Source: Variovorax sp. PBL-E5
Lineage (GTDB): Bacteria > Pseudomonadota > Gammaproteobacteria > Burkholderiales > Burkholderiaceae_C
DNA: 64,000 bases
NCBI RefSeq assembly: GCF_901827185.1
Contig: NZ_LR594673.1
Span: forward strand, 434,001-498,000
Reading direction: 5' to 3'
Each line of letters opens with the position of its first letter. Position 1 is the first letter of the stretch. Of the stretch, positions 16,824 through 24,700 are shown one piece after another. The notes below the pieces were generated by a model that had not been told where the DNA came from, did not search any database, and worked only from the letters and a program-made list of their open reading frames with translations. The position numbers and the translations under genes are program-made.

Positions 16824-18170
16824 TCAGTAGGCGCGTTCGACCAGCGGGCTCTTGCCCTTGTCGGTGACTTTCAGTTCGCCAGGTTTCACCAGCAGCACAT
16901 TGGCCGTGAAACGCAGGCGCGAGCGGATCTCGGTAGCCAGCTCTTCCTTCAGCGCGATGAGCTCGCCCTCGCCGAGCGCCGCGTCGTGCTCCACCTTGAT
17001 GTCCAGCGGCGACGCGGCGCGGGGCGGCGGCTCCTTGAGCACGATGCGCATCATCCCCGTGCAGCGCGGCACGAACGAGGCAACCACGCTGCGCACCGCC
17101 GCCGGGTACACGTTCACGCCGCGCACGATCACCATGTCGTCCGCTCGGCCGATGATGCGCACGCGCCGACCTTCGAAGCCGCATTCGCAGCGCGCGGTGT
17201 ACACCTGCGCGACATCGCCCGTGTCGTACTTCAGCACGGGCCGCGCGCGGTGCTCCAGCGCCGTGGTCAGCACCTTGCCGATGGCGCCTTCGGTCACCTC
17301 CATCGGCGCGTGCGTCTGCGGATCGACGAGGTCGTCGCCCCAGATCATGTAGTCGGGCGTGAGCTCGTGCAGGCCGTGCGAATGCTCGCCCGCGCAGGAG
17401 ATCGCCGCGCGCGCCCACCCGCCGCCCATGCCGTCGAAAAGCTGCGCGCCATACGCGTCCTGCACGCGTTTGCGCACGGCCGGGATGCTCGCGCCCGGCT
17501 CGCCGCTGCAGTAGATGCGTTCGATACCCAGCTCGCTCACGGGTTTGCCGAGCACCTGCGGTGCGCGCTCGATCAGGTGCTCCACCAGCGACGGCGTGCC
17601 CATGAGAAGGCGCGGGCGAAAGAGCTCGGCGAATTTCAACATGCGCTCGGCGCCTGCTTCGGCTCCTGCGGGAATGAGGTTGTAGCCGTTGTCCAGGAGG
17701 GCACTCGTCAGCGGTGCACCCATGGCCCACATGCTCATGCCGAAGCCGTGCAGCACGCGCTCGCCGGGCTTCATGCCCATCCACGCGAGCATGCGGCCCC
17801 ACAGCATGCGCACATCCTTCAGGTCCTCGCGCGTGTAGAGGTAAGTGAAAGTCGGCTGCCCGGTGGAGCCCGAGGTGCCGCAGATGCACGCGACATCCGC
17901 CGGGTCGGCGCACAGGTGCATGCCCAGCGGATGCCCGAGCTTCGCTTGCGATTCTTCCTGGCTCTCGCGCTCGATCTGCTTGTTCATCAGCACCGGCAGG
18001 CACCGGAAGTCGCTCCACTCGCGGATGTCGCCGGGCTGCGCGCCCGCTGCCTGCAAGCTCGCGCGATAGAGGGGCGAACGCTCCCAGCAATAGGCAATCT
18101 GCTTTTGCAGCTTGCGCATGCGCAGCTCGTGCAGCGCATCGGGCGAGAGCGAAAGCGCCTGCGCGTGCAC
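16824..18170 (-). CDS. phenylacetate-CoA ligase (PaaK) family acyl-CoA synthetase
   Basis: 448-aa adenylate-forming ligase. The GTG at 18168-18170, 4 bp after the upstream dehydrogenase stop, is chosen because the PaaK-like N-terminus (ELRMRKLQKQIAYCWERSPLY) follows it; longer starts run antisense into coding sequence of the previous gene. Motifs: ICGTSGSTGQPTF P-loop (about residues 88-100), GTPSLVEHLI, YCSGEPGASIP, a CECGFEG Cys pair, and GRADDMVIVRGVNVYP with the terminal lysines (TDKGKS). It is related to but clearly diverged from the ligase at 6715. It is transcribed with the Bug receptor, a dehydrogenase and the rhodanese, and probably activates the cluster's carboxylate substrate or an intermediate. 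Confidence 0.88.
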   Translation of the reverse strand: MHAQALSLSPDALHELRMRKLQKQIAYCWERSPLYRASLQAAGAQPGDIREWSDFRCLPVLMNKQIERESQEESQAKLGHPLGMHLCADPADVACICGTSGSTGQPTFTYLYTREDLKDVRMLWGRMLAWMGMKPGERVLHGFGMSMWAMGAPLTSALLDNGYNLIPAGAEAGAERMLKFAELFRPRLLMGTPSLVEHLIERAPQVLGKPVSELGIERIYCSGEPGASIPAVRKRVQDAYGAQLFDGMGGGWARAAISCAGEHSHGLHELTPDYMIWGDDLVDPQTHAPMEVTEGAIGKVLTTALEHRARPVLKYDTGDVAQVYTARCECGFEGRRVRIIGRADDMVIVRGVNVYPAAVRSVVASFVPRCTGMMRIVLKEPPPRAASPLDIKVEHDAALGEGELIALKEELATEIRSRLRFTANVLLVKPGELKVTDKGKSPLVERAY

Positions 18171-18174
18171 CCGG

Positions 18175-19347
18175 TCAGTTCCTGTGCGGCGCGTAGCCTT
18201 TGCCGAAGATTTCGCGCCCGATGTTGATCGAGTGGATCTGCGGCGTGCCGCCCGAGAAATACATGCCGCGCACGTCGCGCAGCATGCGCTCCAGCGGCAG
18301 CTCGCGCGTGTAGCCGTCGGCGCCGTGCGTCTGCAGCGCCACGTCGCAAGCCTCGAAGGCCGTGCGCGCGCCATACAGCTTGGCCATCGAGGCTTCCTTG
18401 GCCGAAGCGATGCCGTTGTCCGCGCCCCAGAGCGCGCGGTACGCCAGCCACCGGCCCGCTTCGATGCGTGTGTACTGCTCCACGATTGGGAACTGCACGG
18501 CCTCGAAGCGCGCGATGGGCTTGCCGAACACGACGCGCTTTTTCGCGTATTCGGTCGCCAGGTCGAGCGCACCCGTGGCGGTGCCCAGCGAGATCAACGC
18601 ACTGACCGCGCGCGAGACGTTCCAGCGCACGAAGTTCATCGCCATGCCTTGGCCTTCTTCGCCCATCACGTTCGAGATCGGCACGCGCACGTCACGGAAA
18701 TAGACTTCCGCGAGCTGGTGGGCACGCTGACCCATCTCGGGAATCTCCTCCCAGCTCACACCGGGGCGATTCGCCTCCACCTTGATGAGCGTCGTGGCAT
18801 CTCGGCCGGGCTCGACTTCCATCGTCGCGCTCACCGCCAGCACCGTGGCGCCGGGCACCAGGCTCACGTGGCGCTTGGTGCCGTTGATGACGAGCTCGTC
18901 GCCGTCCTTGACCGCCGTCGTGCGGATCTGCGAGATGTCCGAGCCCGAGTCCGGCTCCGATGTTGCAAGTCCGATGATGTCTTCGGCGCGATTCACCGAA
19001 GCGCGCAGCCCGTCGCCCCAGCCGTGCAGCAAGTTGCCGAGCGTGTTCTGCATCGAGCAGATGATGGCGCAGCTCAAATCGACCTTCGCAATCTCCTCGA
19101 CCGCCGCGCCGAGCGCGACATTGCTCGTGCCCAGGCCGCCCAGCGCTTTGGGCGAGATCACGCCCAGAAGCCCGATGCGGGCCATCTTGCGAAGCGTCTC
19201 GATCGGAAAGACCTCTTTGGCGTCGTTGGGAGCCGCGACGGGCGCGATCTCAGCGTGCGCGAATTCGCGAACGCGCGCGCGCAGTGCTTCCACGTCAGCG
19301 GGAAACTGAAAGCCCCACGGCATTTCGCCTGCATCGTTCGTCGTCAT
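18175..19347 (-). CDS. acyl-CoA dehydrogenase
   Basis: 390-aa acyl-CoA dehydrogenase starting at the ATG at 19347, 11 bp after the Bug stop. GLATSEPDSGSDISQIRTTA (flavin loop), EEIPEMGQRAHQLAEVYFRD, RWNVSRAVSALISLG and the C-terminal YFSGGTPQIHSINIGREI are visible. The last has GGT but not the EGT catalytic glutamate. It is notably similar in layout to the dehydrogenase at 9100 (shared IICSMQNTL and RWNVSR segments), so these two are likely paralogues acting on related CoA esters. It is in the leftward operon Bug, dehydrogenase, ligase, rhodanese. Confidence 0.9.
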   Translation of the reverse strand: MTTNDAGEMPWGFQFPADVEALRARVREFAHAEIAPVAAPNDAKEVFPIETLRKMARIGLLGVISPKALGGLGTSNVALGAAVEEIAKVDLSCAIICSMQNTLGNLLHGWGDGLRASVNRAEDIIGLATSEPDSGSDISQIRTTAVKDGDELVINGTKRHVSLVPGATVLAVSATMEVEPGRDATTLIKVEANRPGVSWEEIPEMGQRAHQLAEVYFRDVRVPISNVMGEEGQGMAMNFVRWNVSRAVSALISLGTATGALDLATEYAKKRVVFGKPIARFEAVQFPIVEQYTRIEAGRWLAYRALWGADNGIASAKEASMAKLYGARTAFEACDVALQTHGADGYTRELPLERMLRDVRGMYFSGGTPQIHSINIGREIFGKGYAPHRN

Positions 19348-19358
19348 GGGCGCCGCCG

Positions 19359-20348
19359 TCACTGCATCTGCGCGGTTTTCGCGAGCGGGATGATCTCGTT
19401 CTCGTCCTCTTGCGCCAGCTTGGTCGCCTCCGCTGCACTGAAGAACACCGGCTCGGCGCCACCATCGCGAAGAATCTTCTGCGCGTGCGCATCGGTCTTG
19501 ATCAGCTCGCACGATTTCGACAGGCGCTCCACCACCGCATCGGGCGTGCGCTTCGAGACGAGCACGCGCATCCATCCCTGCTTGAGCGCGGGCAGCCAGC
19601 CTTTGTCCTTGTAGCTGGGGATGCCGGGCAGATCCGCCAGGCGGTTCGGTCCCTGGATCAAAAGTACGCGCACCTTGCCCGCCTGCAATTGCGGGCGCCA
19701 CAGCGCGTACGAGCCGCCCATCAGGTCCACCTGCCCGCCGAGCAGCGCGGTGATGGCGGGGCCGCCGCCCTGGTAGGGCACATGCAGGATCTCCACGCCG
19801 GCTTCACGGCGAAACAGCTCCATCGTCCAGAAGTGGCCCGTCCCCAGACCCGCAGTACCCCACGAGAGCGAGCCCGGCTTGGCCTTCGCTTCGGCGACAA
19901 CGTCGTCCACCGTCTTGAAGCGCGAGTCGGCCTTCACGACGAGGCCGAGGTAGGGCGTGGTGGCTGTGCCGCACACCGTTTTGAAATCGGACAGCTTGTA
20001 CGCCAGCCCCTTCGCAGTGACGACGGCCGAGACGAAATCGATCTCGGCGACCACCAGCATCGTGTGCCCGTCGGGCTCTGCTGCGAGCAGCGCCGTGCCC
20101 GCGATGGTCTGGCTCGCGCCGGACTTGTTCTCCACGATGACGGGCTGGCCCAGGTCCTTGCCCATCATCTCGCCCAGCACGCGCGCCGTGCGGTCCGCCG
20201 TGCCGCCAGGCGGGTAGCCCACGAGCATGGTGATGCGCTTGGTGGGGAATTCGCCCGCGGCCGTCGCCGGCATCGCCCCGAAAAGCGCCATCGAGAGAGC
20301 GATGACCGGCAACGCCAGCGCGAGCCGGCGCGCGTTGAAATTCAGCAT
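19359..20348 (-). CDS. Bug family substrate-binding protein
   Basis: 329-aa periplasmic receptor with an N-terminal signal (ALPVIALSMALFGAMPATAA, cleavage near residue 31). ITMLVGYPPGGTADRTAR, with the PPGG carboxylate turn, and VPYQGGGPAITALLGGQVDL follow. It is first gene of the operon leading to the 18175 dehydrogenase, ligase and rhodanese, with operator-like copy e 58 bp upstream. It gives the operon its own uptake or sensing receptor. No TctAB permease genes are in the window. Confidence 0.93.
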   Translation of the reverse strand: MLNFNARRLALALPVIALSMALFGAMPATAAGEFPTKRITMLVGYPPGGTADRTARVLGEMMGKDLGQPVIVENKSGASQTIAGTALLAAEPDGHTMLVVAEIDFVSAVVTAKGLAYKLSDFKTVCGTATTPYLGLVVKADSRFKTVDDVVAEAKAKPGSLSWGTAGLGTGHFWTMELFRREAGVEILHVPYQGGGPAITALLGGQVDLMGGSYALWRPQLQAGKVRVLLIQGPNRLADLPGIPSYKDKGWLPALKQGWMRVLVSKRTPDAVVERLSKSCELIKTDAHAQKILRDGGAEPVFFSAAEATKLAQEDENEIIPLAKTAQMQ

Positions 20349-20405
20349 GGCGATGTCTCCTGTTGGATGTTCCCAACCATCCTAGGCAGCAACACAGGCG
20401 CGGCG

Positions 20406-20422
20406 GTTCCGCACATCGAAAC
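20406..20422. promoter_or_regulatory. candidate IclR operator, copy e
   Basis: GTTCC-N7-GAAAC in the 76-bp gap between the SDR stop (20425) and the Bug start (20348). It differs from copy d only within the 7-base spacer. Confidence 0.55.
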
Positions 20423-20424
20423 GC

Positions 20425-21159
20425 TCAATAGCGCCCGCCGCTCACGTGCATCAGGTCGCCGGTGACGTAACTCGCGCGTTCGGAGGCCAGGAAGACGACG
20501 AGATCCGCCACGTCCTCGGGCCGGCCCATGCGCGGGATGGGCGTATTCTTCTCCACGCTGGAACGCACGCTTTCGTAGTGGGGAAGCGCTCGCACCATCT
20601 CTGTGTCGATCAGTCCCGGCGCGACGGCGTTTACCGTCACTCCGTGTCTCGCGTTTTCCAACGACAGGGCGCGGGTAAACCCAATCAGGCCCGCCTTGGC
20701 CGCCGAGTAATTGGCCTGCCCGCGATTGCCCAGGTGCGCACGCGATGAGATATTGATGACGCGGCCCCAGCCCGCTTCGATCATTGCCGGCATCAGCGCG
20801 CGCGTGCACAGGAACGCGCCTTTGAGGATCACGTCGACCACCGCGTCCCACTCGCCCAGCGTCATCTTGGTGATGCGCGTGTCGCGTGTGAAGCCCGCGT
20901 TGTTCACGAGGATGCCCACCGGGCCGAGCGAAGCGGCCGACTCGGCCATTGCGGCGACCTGCGCCTCATCGGTGATGTCGCAGCGGATGGCGGTGCCGCG
21001 CTCGCGCAGCTGACTTGTCACGCGCTCCGCCGCCTCGATGTTGATGTCCACCACGGCCACGTGGGCACCTTCAGCCGCCAGCGCCCGTGCGATGGCCGCG
21101 CCGATGCCGTTGCCCGCGCCCGTGACGAGCGCCACCTTGTTCTTCAGCCCCAGGTCCAT
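20425..21159 (-). CDS. SDR family oxidoreductase (3-hydroxyacyl/3-oxoacyl-reductase like)
   Basis: 244-aa classical SDR. GAGNGIG (about residues 14-20) binds NAD(P), NNAG is near 86-89, Ser in NISSRAH is near 138, and the catalytic YSAAK follows. It ends with the typical YVTGDLMHVSGGRY. The ATG at 21159 is preceded by GGAAGAAG. It resembles FabG or 3-hydroxyacyl-CoA dehydrogenases, so it probably oxidises the 3-hydroxy intermediate made by the MaoC hydratase encoded divergently. It is divergent from the thiolase operon across a 143-bp region holding a 16-bp inverted repeat. Confidence 0.92.
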   Translation of the reverse strand: MDLGLKNKVALVTGAGNGIGAAIARALAAEGAHVAVVDINIEAAERVTSQLRERGTAIRCDITDEAQVAAMAESAASLGPVGILVNNAGFTRDTRITKMTLGEWDAVVDVILKGAFLCTRALMPAMIEAGWGRVINISSRAHLGNRGQANYSAAKAGLIGFTRALSLENARHGVTVNAVAPGLIDTEMVRALPHYESVRSSVEKNTPIPRMGRPEDVADLVVFLASERASYVTGDLMHVSGGRY

Positions 21160-21197
21160 CGCTTCTTCCAGTGAAATCGGCGCTTGCTCGCCGTTGT

Positions 21198-21280
21198 GTT
21201 TCGCCCTGCGGTTCCCGCGCGGGCGGCCAGCATCGCATCCTCGCGCCACGGCGCCCGCAGCGGAAACCGCAGGGCGAAAC
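21198..21280. promoter_or_regulatory. divergent control region with 16-bp inverted repeat (operator copies f and g)
   Basis: GTTTCGCCCTGCGGTT (21198-21213) and its exact reverse complement (21265-21280) are separated by 51 bp between the divergent SDR and thiolase genes. Each arm carries one GTTTC/GAAAC half-site of the cluster A palindrome with the same GCCCTGC spacer seen at 6665. Long spacing suggests a looped or doubled regulator site, or a transcript hairpin. Confidence 0.55.
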
Positions 21281-21302
21281 TAAAGAGCAAGGAAGGCGAA
21301 GG

Positions 21303-22544
21303 ATGGGCGATGTATTCGTCATCGGCGCGGCGGCGACGCCGCTGGGCAAACACCTGGACCGCACGGTGAAATCGTTGAGCGCGCAGGCTGTCGCGGACGC
21401 GCTCGCCGATGCGGGCGTCGAGCGCCGCGACATCGAAGCCGCGTGGTTCTGCAACACGCGCCAGGGCGTGCTGGAGGGTCAACACGGCATCCGGGGCCAG
21501 TGCTCCCTGCGGGCCGACGGGTTCGAGCGCCTGGCGATCTTCAACATCGACAACGCCTGCGCGAGTTCGACGGCCGGGCTGTACCAGGCCTATGCCGCCG
21601 TCCGCGCGGGCCTGGCCGACATCGCGCTCGTCGTCGGCGCGGAAAAGATGAACTACCCCGAGCGCCGCAAGGAGATGTTCGAGGCATTCAAGGGCAGCTG
21701 GGACCGCGACCTCGCCGACGCACACCTCGCCGCGCTGCTGGCGCTCGGCGAAGGCCTGGATGTGCCGGCGGGTGTCGAATCCGCGCCCGAGCGCTCGGTC
21801 TTCATGGACATCTACGCCGCGCAGGCGCGCTTTCACATGCGGCGCTTCGGCACCACGCCACGGCAGATCGCGAGCGTCGCCGCCAAGAACCACTGGCATT
21901 CGCAGTGGAACCCGCTCGCGCAGTACCGCACGCCGATGACGGTGGACGAAGTGCTCGCCGACAAGATGATCAGCTGGCCCATGACTCGCTCGATGTGCGC
22001 GCCGATGAGCGACGGTGCGGGCGCACTGGTCGTCGCGAGCGAGAAAGCCGTCCAGCGCCTGGGCGCCACGAAGCGGGCGGTTCGCATTCGCGGCATCGCG
22101 ATCGCATCGGGTATGGCGCGCGCGCCGGACGACGACGAACATCACATCACCCATCTGGCCGCCATGCAGGCCTACGAGCGCGCGGGCGTGGGGCCATCGG
22201 ACATTTCGCTGGCCGAGATGCACGACGCATCGGCCATCGCCGAGATCATCCACATCGAGCATGTCGGCTTCTGCGACACGGGCTCGGGCGGCGCGTTGGT
22301 GGAAAGCGGCGCGACACACCTCGGCGGGCGCCTGCCGATCAACGTATCGGGCGGCCTCTTGTCCAAGGGCCACCCCATCGGCGCCACGGGGGCATTGATG
22401 ATTCACGACCTGGTCCGCCAGTTGCGCGGCGAAGCGGGCGCGGCACAGGTGAGTGGCGCGCGTCTGGGCCTGGCCGAGAATGGCGGCGGCTTCTACGGCG
22501 TCGAAGAAGCCGTGTGCGCGGTAACGATCCTCGAAGCGCCGTGA
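21303..22544 (+). CDS. thiolase family protein (SCP2/lipid-transfer thiolase type)
   Basis: 413-aa thiolase homologue. The start at 21303 is chosen because MGDVFVIGAAATPLG opens the fold; the upstream frame is open only through the promoter. Nucleophile Cys lies in NIDNACASSTAG (about residue 90). An EMHDASAIAE segment matches the HDCFS-like motif of SCP2-type thiolases. GHPIGATGALM carries the conserved His near 355. The usual second Cys loop is replaced by LAENGGGFYG, as in SCP2-type enzymes. It would cleave a 3-oxoacyl-CoA. The stop overlaps the following MaoC gene (GTGA), and it heads a thiolase-MaoC-racemase operon. Confidence 0.9.
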   Translation: MGDVFVIGAAATPLGKHLDRTVKSLSAQAVADALADAGVERRDIEAAWFCNTRQGVLEGQHGIRGQCSLRADGFERLAIFNIDNACASSTAGLYQAYAAVRAGLADIALVVGAEKMNYPERRKEMFEAFKGSWDRDLADAHLAALLALGEGLDVPAGVESAPERSVFMDIYAAQARFHMRRFGTTPRQIASVAAKNHWHSQWNPLAQYRTPMTVDEVLADKMISWPMTRSMCAPMSDGAGALVVASEKAVQRLGATKRAVRIRGIAIASGMARAPDDDEHHITHLAAMQAYERAGVGPSDISLAEMHDASAIAEIIHIEHVGFCDTGSGGALVESGATHLGGRLPINVSGGLLSKGHPIGATGALMIHDLVRQLRGEAGAAQVSGARLGLAENGGGFYGVEEAVCAVTILEAP

Positions 22545-23398
22545 CCACATTCGACCCCGGGGCGCTGCGTCGGTTCGACATCGAGCGCGTCGAGCACGAA
22601 TGGTGTCCCCGCGACTGCGCGCTCTATGCCGTCTCGTGCGGCATGGGCCATGACCCGCTCGATGAATCGCAGCTTCGCTTTGCCGACGAAACACGCAGAG
22701 ACCATGCCGCGCTGCCCTCGATGGCGCTCGTGCTGGCGTACCCGGGCTTCTGGCTCGCGCGGCCGGGCACCACGGCTGACCCCGCCCGCCTCATGCACGT
22801 CGAGCAACAGATCGAATGGCACGCGCCCATCGCCACGTCGGGCCGCGTGACGAGCACGACGTGCGTCACCGGCATCTACGACAAGGGCGCCGGCGGTCAC
22901 GTCTTCATTCGCTCGGAGCGGGTGCTGCACGACGCCTCGGGAGCGGCGCTGGCAACGCTTGCGCAAACGCACCTGCTGCGCCAGGGCGGAGGCTTTGGTG
23001 GAGAGCCGCCGCCGAAGCCTGTCACGCGCAATGTTCCCGACGCGGCGCCGGCAGTCGAAGTGCACGTCGACACGCGCCCCGAACAGGCGCTGCTCTACCG
23101 ATTGAACGGCGATCTCTTTGCGCTACACAGCAGCCCGCAACGCGCGCACGATGCCGGCTTCGAACGGCCCTTGCTGCACGGCATGTGCACGGCGGGAATT
23201 GCGATGCAGGTGCTGCTGCGCACGCTCGCGAAAGGCGAGCCTCGCCGATTCCGCCGGGTGAGCCTACGTTTTTCCGCGCCTGTGTTTCCCGGCAATCGGC
23301 TGCTCGTCGAAGCGTGGGACGACGGTTCGTTCCGGGTACGGGTGCCGCAGCGCGACGTCGTCGCGATCGACCAAGGCGTGTTGGAGCTTGCCGCATGA
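22541..23398 (+). CDS. MaoC family dehydratase (2-enoyl-CoA hydratase 2 type)
   Basis: 285-aa double hot-dog protein beginning at the GTG that overlaps the thiolase stop by 4 bp. The C-terminal hot-dog shows the hydratase-2 motif: Asp and His in LNGDLFALHSS, followed by FERPLLHGMCTAG. It resembles the bacterial counterparts of the peroxisomal MFE-2 hydratase and of actinobacterial sterol side-chain hydratases. It hydrates 2-enoyl-CoA to the (R)-3-hydroxyacyl-CoA. Its neighbours (thiolase, AMACR-like racemase, SDR) make a complete beta-oxidation spiral for a 2-methyl-branched acyl-CoA, which is an inference from context. Confidence 0.88.
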   Translation: MTTFDPGALRRFDIERVEHEWCPRDCALYAVSCGMGHDPLDESQLRFADETRRDHAALPSMALVLAYPGFWLARPGTTADPARLMHVEQQIEWHAPIATSGRVTSTTCVTGIYDKGAGGHVFIRSERVLHDASGAALATLAQTHLLRQGGGFGGEPPPKPVTRNVPDAAPAVEVHVDTRPEQALLYRLNGDLFALHSSPQRAHDAGFERPLLHGMCTAGIAMQVLLRTLAKGEPRRFRRVSLRFSAPVFPGNRLLVEAWDDGSFRVRVPQRDVVAIDQGVLELAA

Positions 23399-24420
23399 AG
23401 CCGCTGCAAGATGTTCGCGTCGTCGAATTCGAAGCACCCGGGCCGGTGACGTGGGCGGGAATGATGCTGTCCGACCTGGGCGCGCAGGTCACGCGCATCG
23501 CGCGTCCGTCGTCGGGCGGGCAACGGGCCGAGCCGCTGCTGCGCGGCCGCACGAACGTTGCGGCCGACCTGAAAGATGCAGCGCAGCGCGACGACGCGCT
23601 GCGCATCGTGGCTCAATCCGACATCCTGCTCGAAGGCCTGCGGCCGGGCGTGATGGAACGTCTCGGCCTCGGGCCGAAGGAATGCTTCGCGCAGCAGCCG
23701 CGACTCGTCTATGGCCGCATGACCGGCTGGGGCCAGACAGGGCCGTTCGCACAGGTGGTGGGACACGACATCAACTTTCTTGCGCTCACGGGCGCGCTGC
23801 ATGCCATCGGCCCCCGCGATGCGCCCGCGGTGCCGCTCAATCTTGTCGGCGACTTCGGCGGTGGCGCGATGCTCCTGCTCGTCGGCGTCCTTTCGGCGCT
23901 CAACCCGGCACGAGCGCCCGGCGGCGAAGGCAGCGTCGTCGATGCCGCGATGGTGGACGGTACGCTCGCGCTGATGGCTTCGACATTCGCCCGCTTCCAG
24001 CAGGGCCACTGGATTGACGCGCGCGAAAGCAACTTGGTCGACGGCGGCGCACCGTTTTATCGCACGTACCGGACATCCGACGACAAATTCGTTGCGGTGG
24101 GCTCGATCGAGCCGCGCTTTTACGCCGCGCTGCTGAAGGGCCTCACCCTTGACGCCGCCACGCTCCCGGAGCAGAACGACCGCGCCCAGTGGCCGCAGCT
24201 GCACGAGTCTTTCGCGCAAGCCTTCGCATCGCACCCGCGACAACATTGGGTAAGCGTCTTCGCGGGGACCGAAGCGTGCGTGACGCCCGTGCTGTCGCTG
24301 GCGGAGCTTGCGTCCGATCCGCACCTGATCGCGCGGGGCAGCTTTGTTGAGGGGCAGGGGTTGCTGCAAACCGCGCCCGTGCCCCGGTTCTCGAAGGCGT
24401 CGGACGTCACAGACGGCTGA
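23395..24420 (+). CDS. CaiB/BaiF family, alpha-methylacyl-CoA racemase-like
   Basis: 341-aa class III CoA-transferase fold protein overlapping the MaoC stop by 4 bp (ATGA). It has the AMACR-type landmarks GHDINFLALTG (His) and NLVGDFGGGAMLL (Asp), which form the racemase acid-base pair, and the N-terminal VVEFEAPGPVTWAGMMLSDLGA. Racemases of this family interconvert (R)- and (S)-2-methylacyl-CoA before stereospecific dehydrogenation. At 341 aa it is slightly short. It ends cluster A; 140 bp downstream lies an IS6 fragment. Confidence 0.87.
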   Translation: MKPLQDVRVVEFEAPGPVTWAGMMLSDLGAQVTRIARPSSGGQRAEPLLRGRTNVAADLKDAAQRDDALRIVAQSDILLEGLRPGVMERLGLGPKECFAQQPRLVYGRMTGWGQTGPFAQVVGHDINFLALTGALHAIGPRDAPAVPLNLVGDFGGGAMLLLVGVLSALNPARAPGGEGSVVDAAMVDGTLALMASTFARFQQGHWIDARESNLVDGGAPFYRTYRTSDDKFVAVGSIEPRFYAALLKGLTLDAATLPEQNDRAQWPQLHESFAQAFASHPRQHWVSVFAGTEACVTPVLSLAELASDPHLIARGSFVEGQGLLQTAPVPRFSKASDVTDG

Positions 24421-24560
24421 ACTTACACTGCGCCCACCGGGGACGACGACGAAGACGGAGAGCAATCATGAGCGACGGCCTGTACGCCGTTGCGCTGGCT
24501 CTGTTGCAAGTTCTCCGCTCGGCCGAACAACTTCCTGAGTGCGTTGCGACGGTCAGGCCG

Positions 24561-24620
24561 AAAGCCGAGCATGGGCTTGGTGCGCGACTTCACGCCGCGA
24601 TGGTCCTGCTCGACCATTTT
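24561..24620 (-). mobile_element. IS6-family transposase fragment
   Basis: The minus strand encodes MVEQDHRGVKSRTKPMLGF, the C-terminal catalytic-Glu region of type 1 IS6 transposases and the same family as the 3298 relic. Similarity ends sharply on both sides, so this is a small scar. The rest of 24421-24700 has no supported gene, only the promoter region of the following LysR gene. Confidence 0.7.
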
Positions 24621-24700
24621 GGAATGTCTGCGCTTTGCCCTTGCGTATACGATGGGACAACCCACTACGATGGCCTGCCGCCTACTCCAGCGCGCCACTT

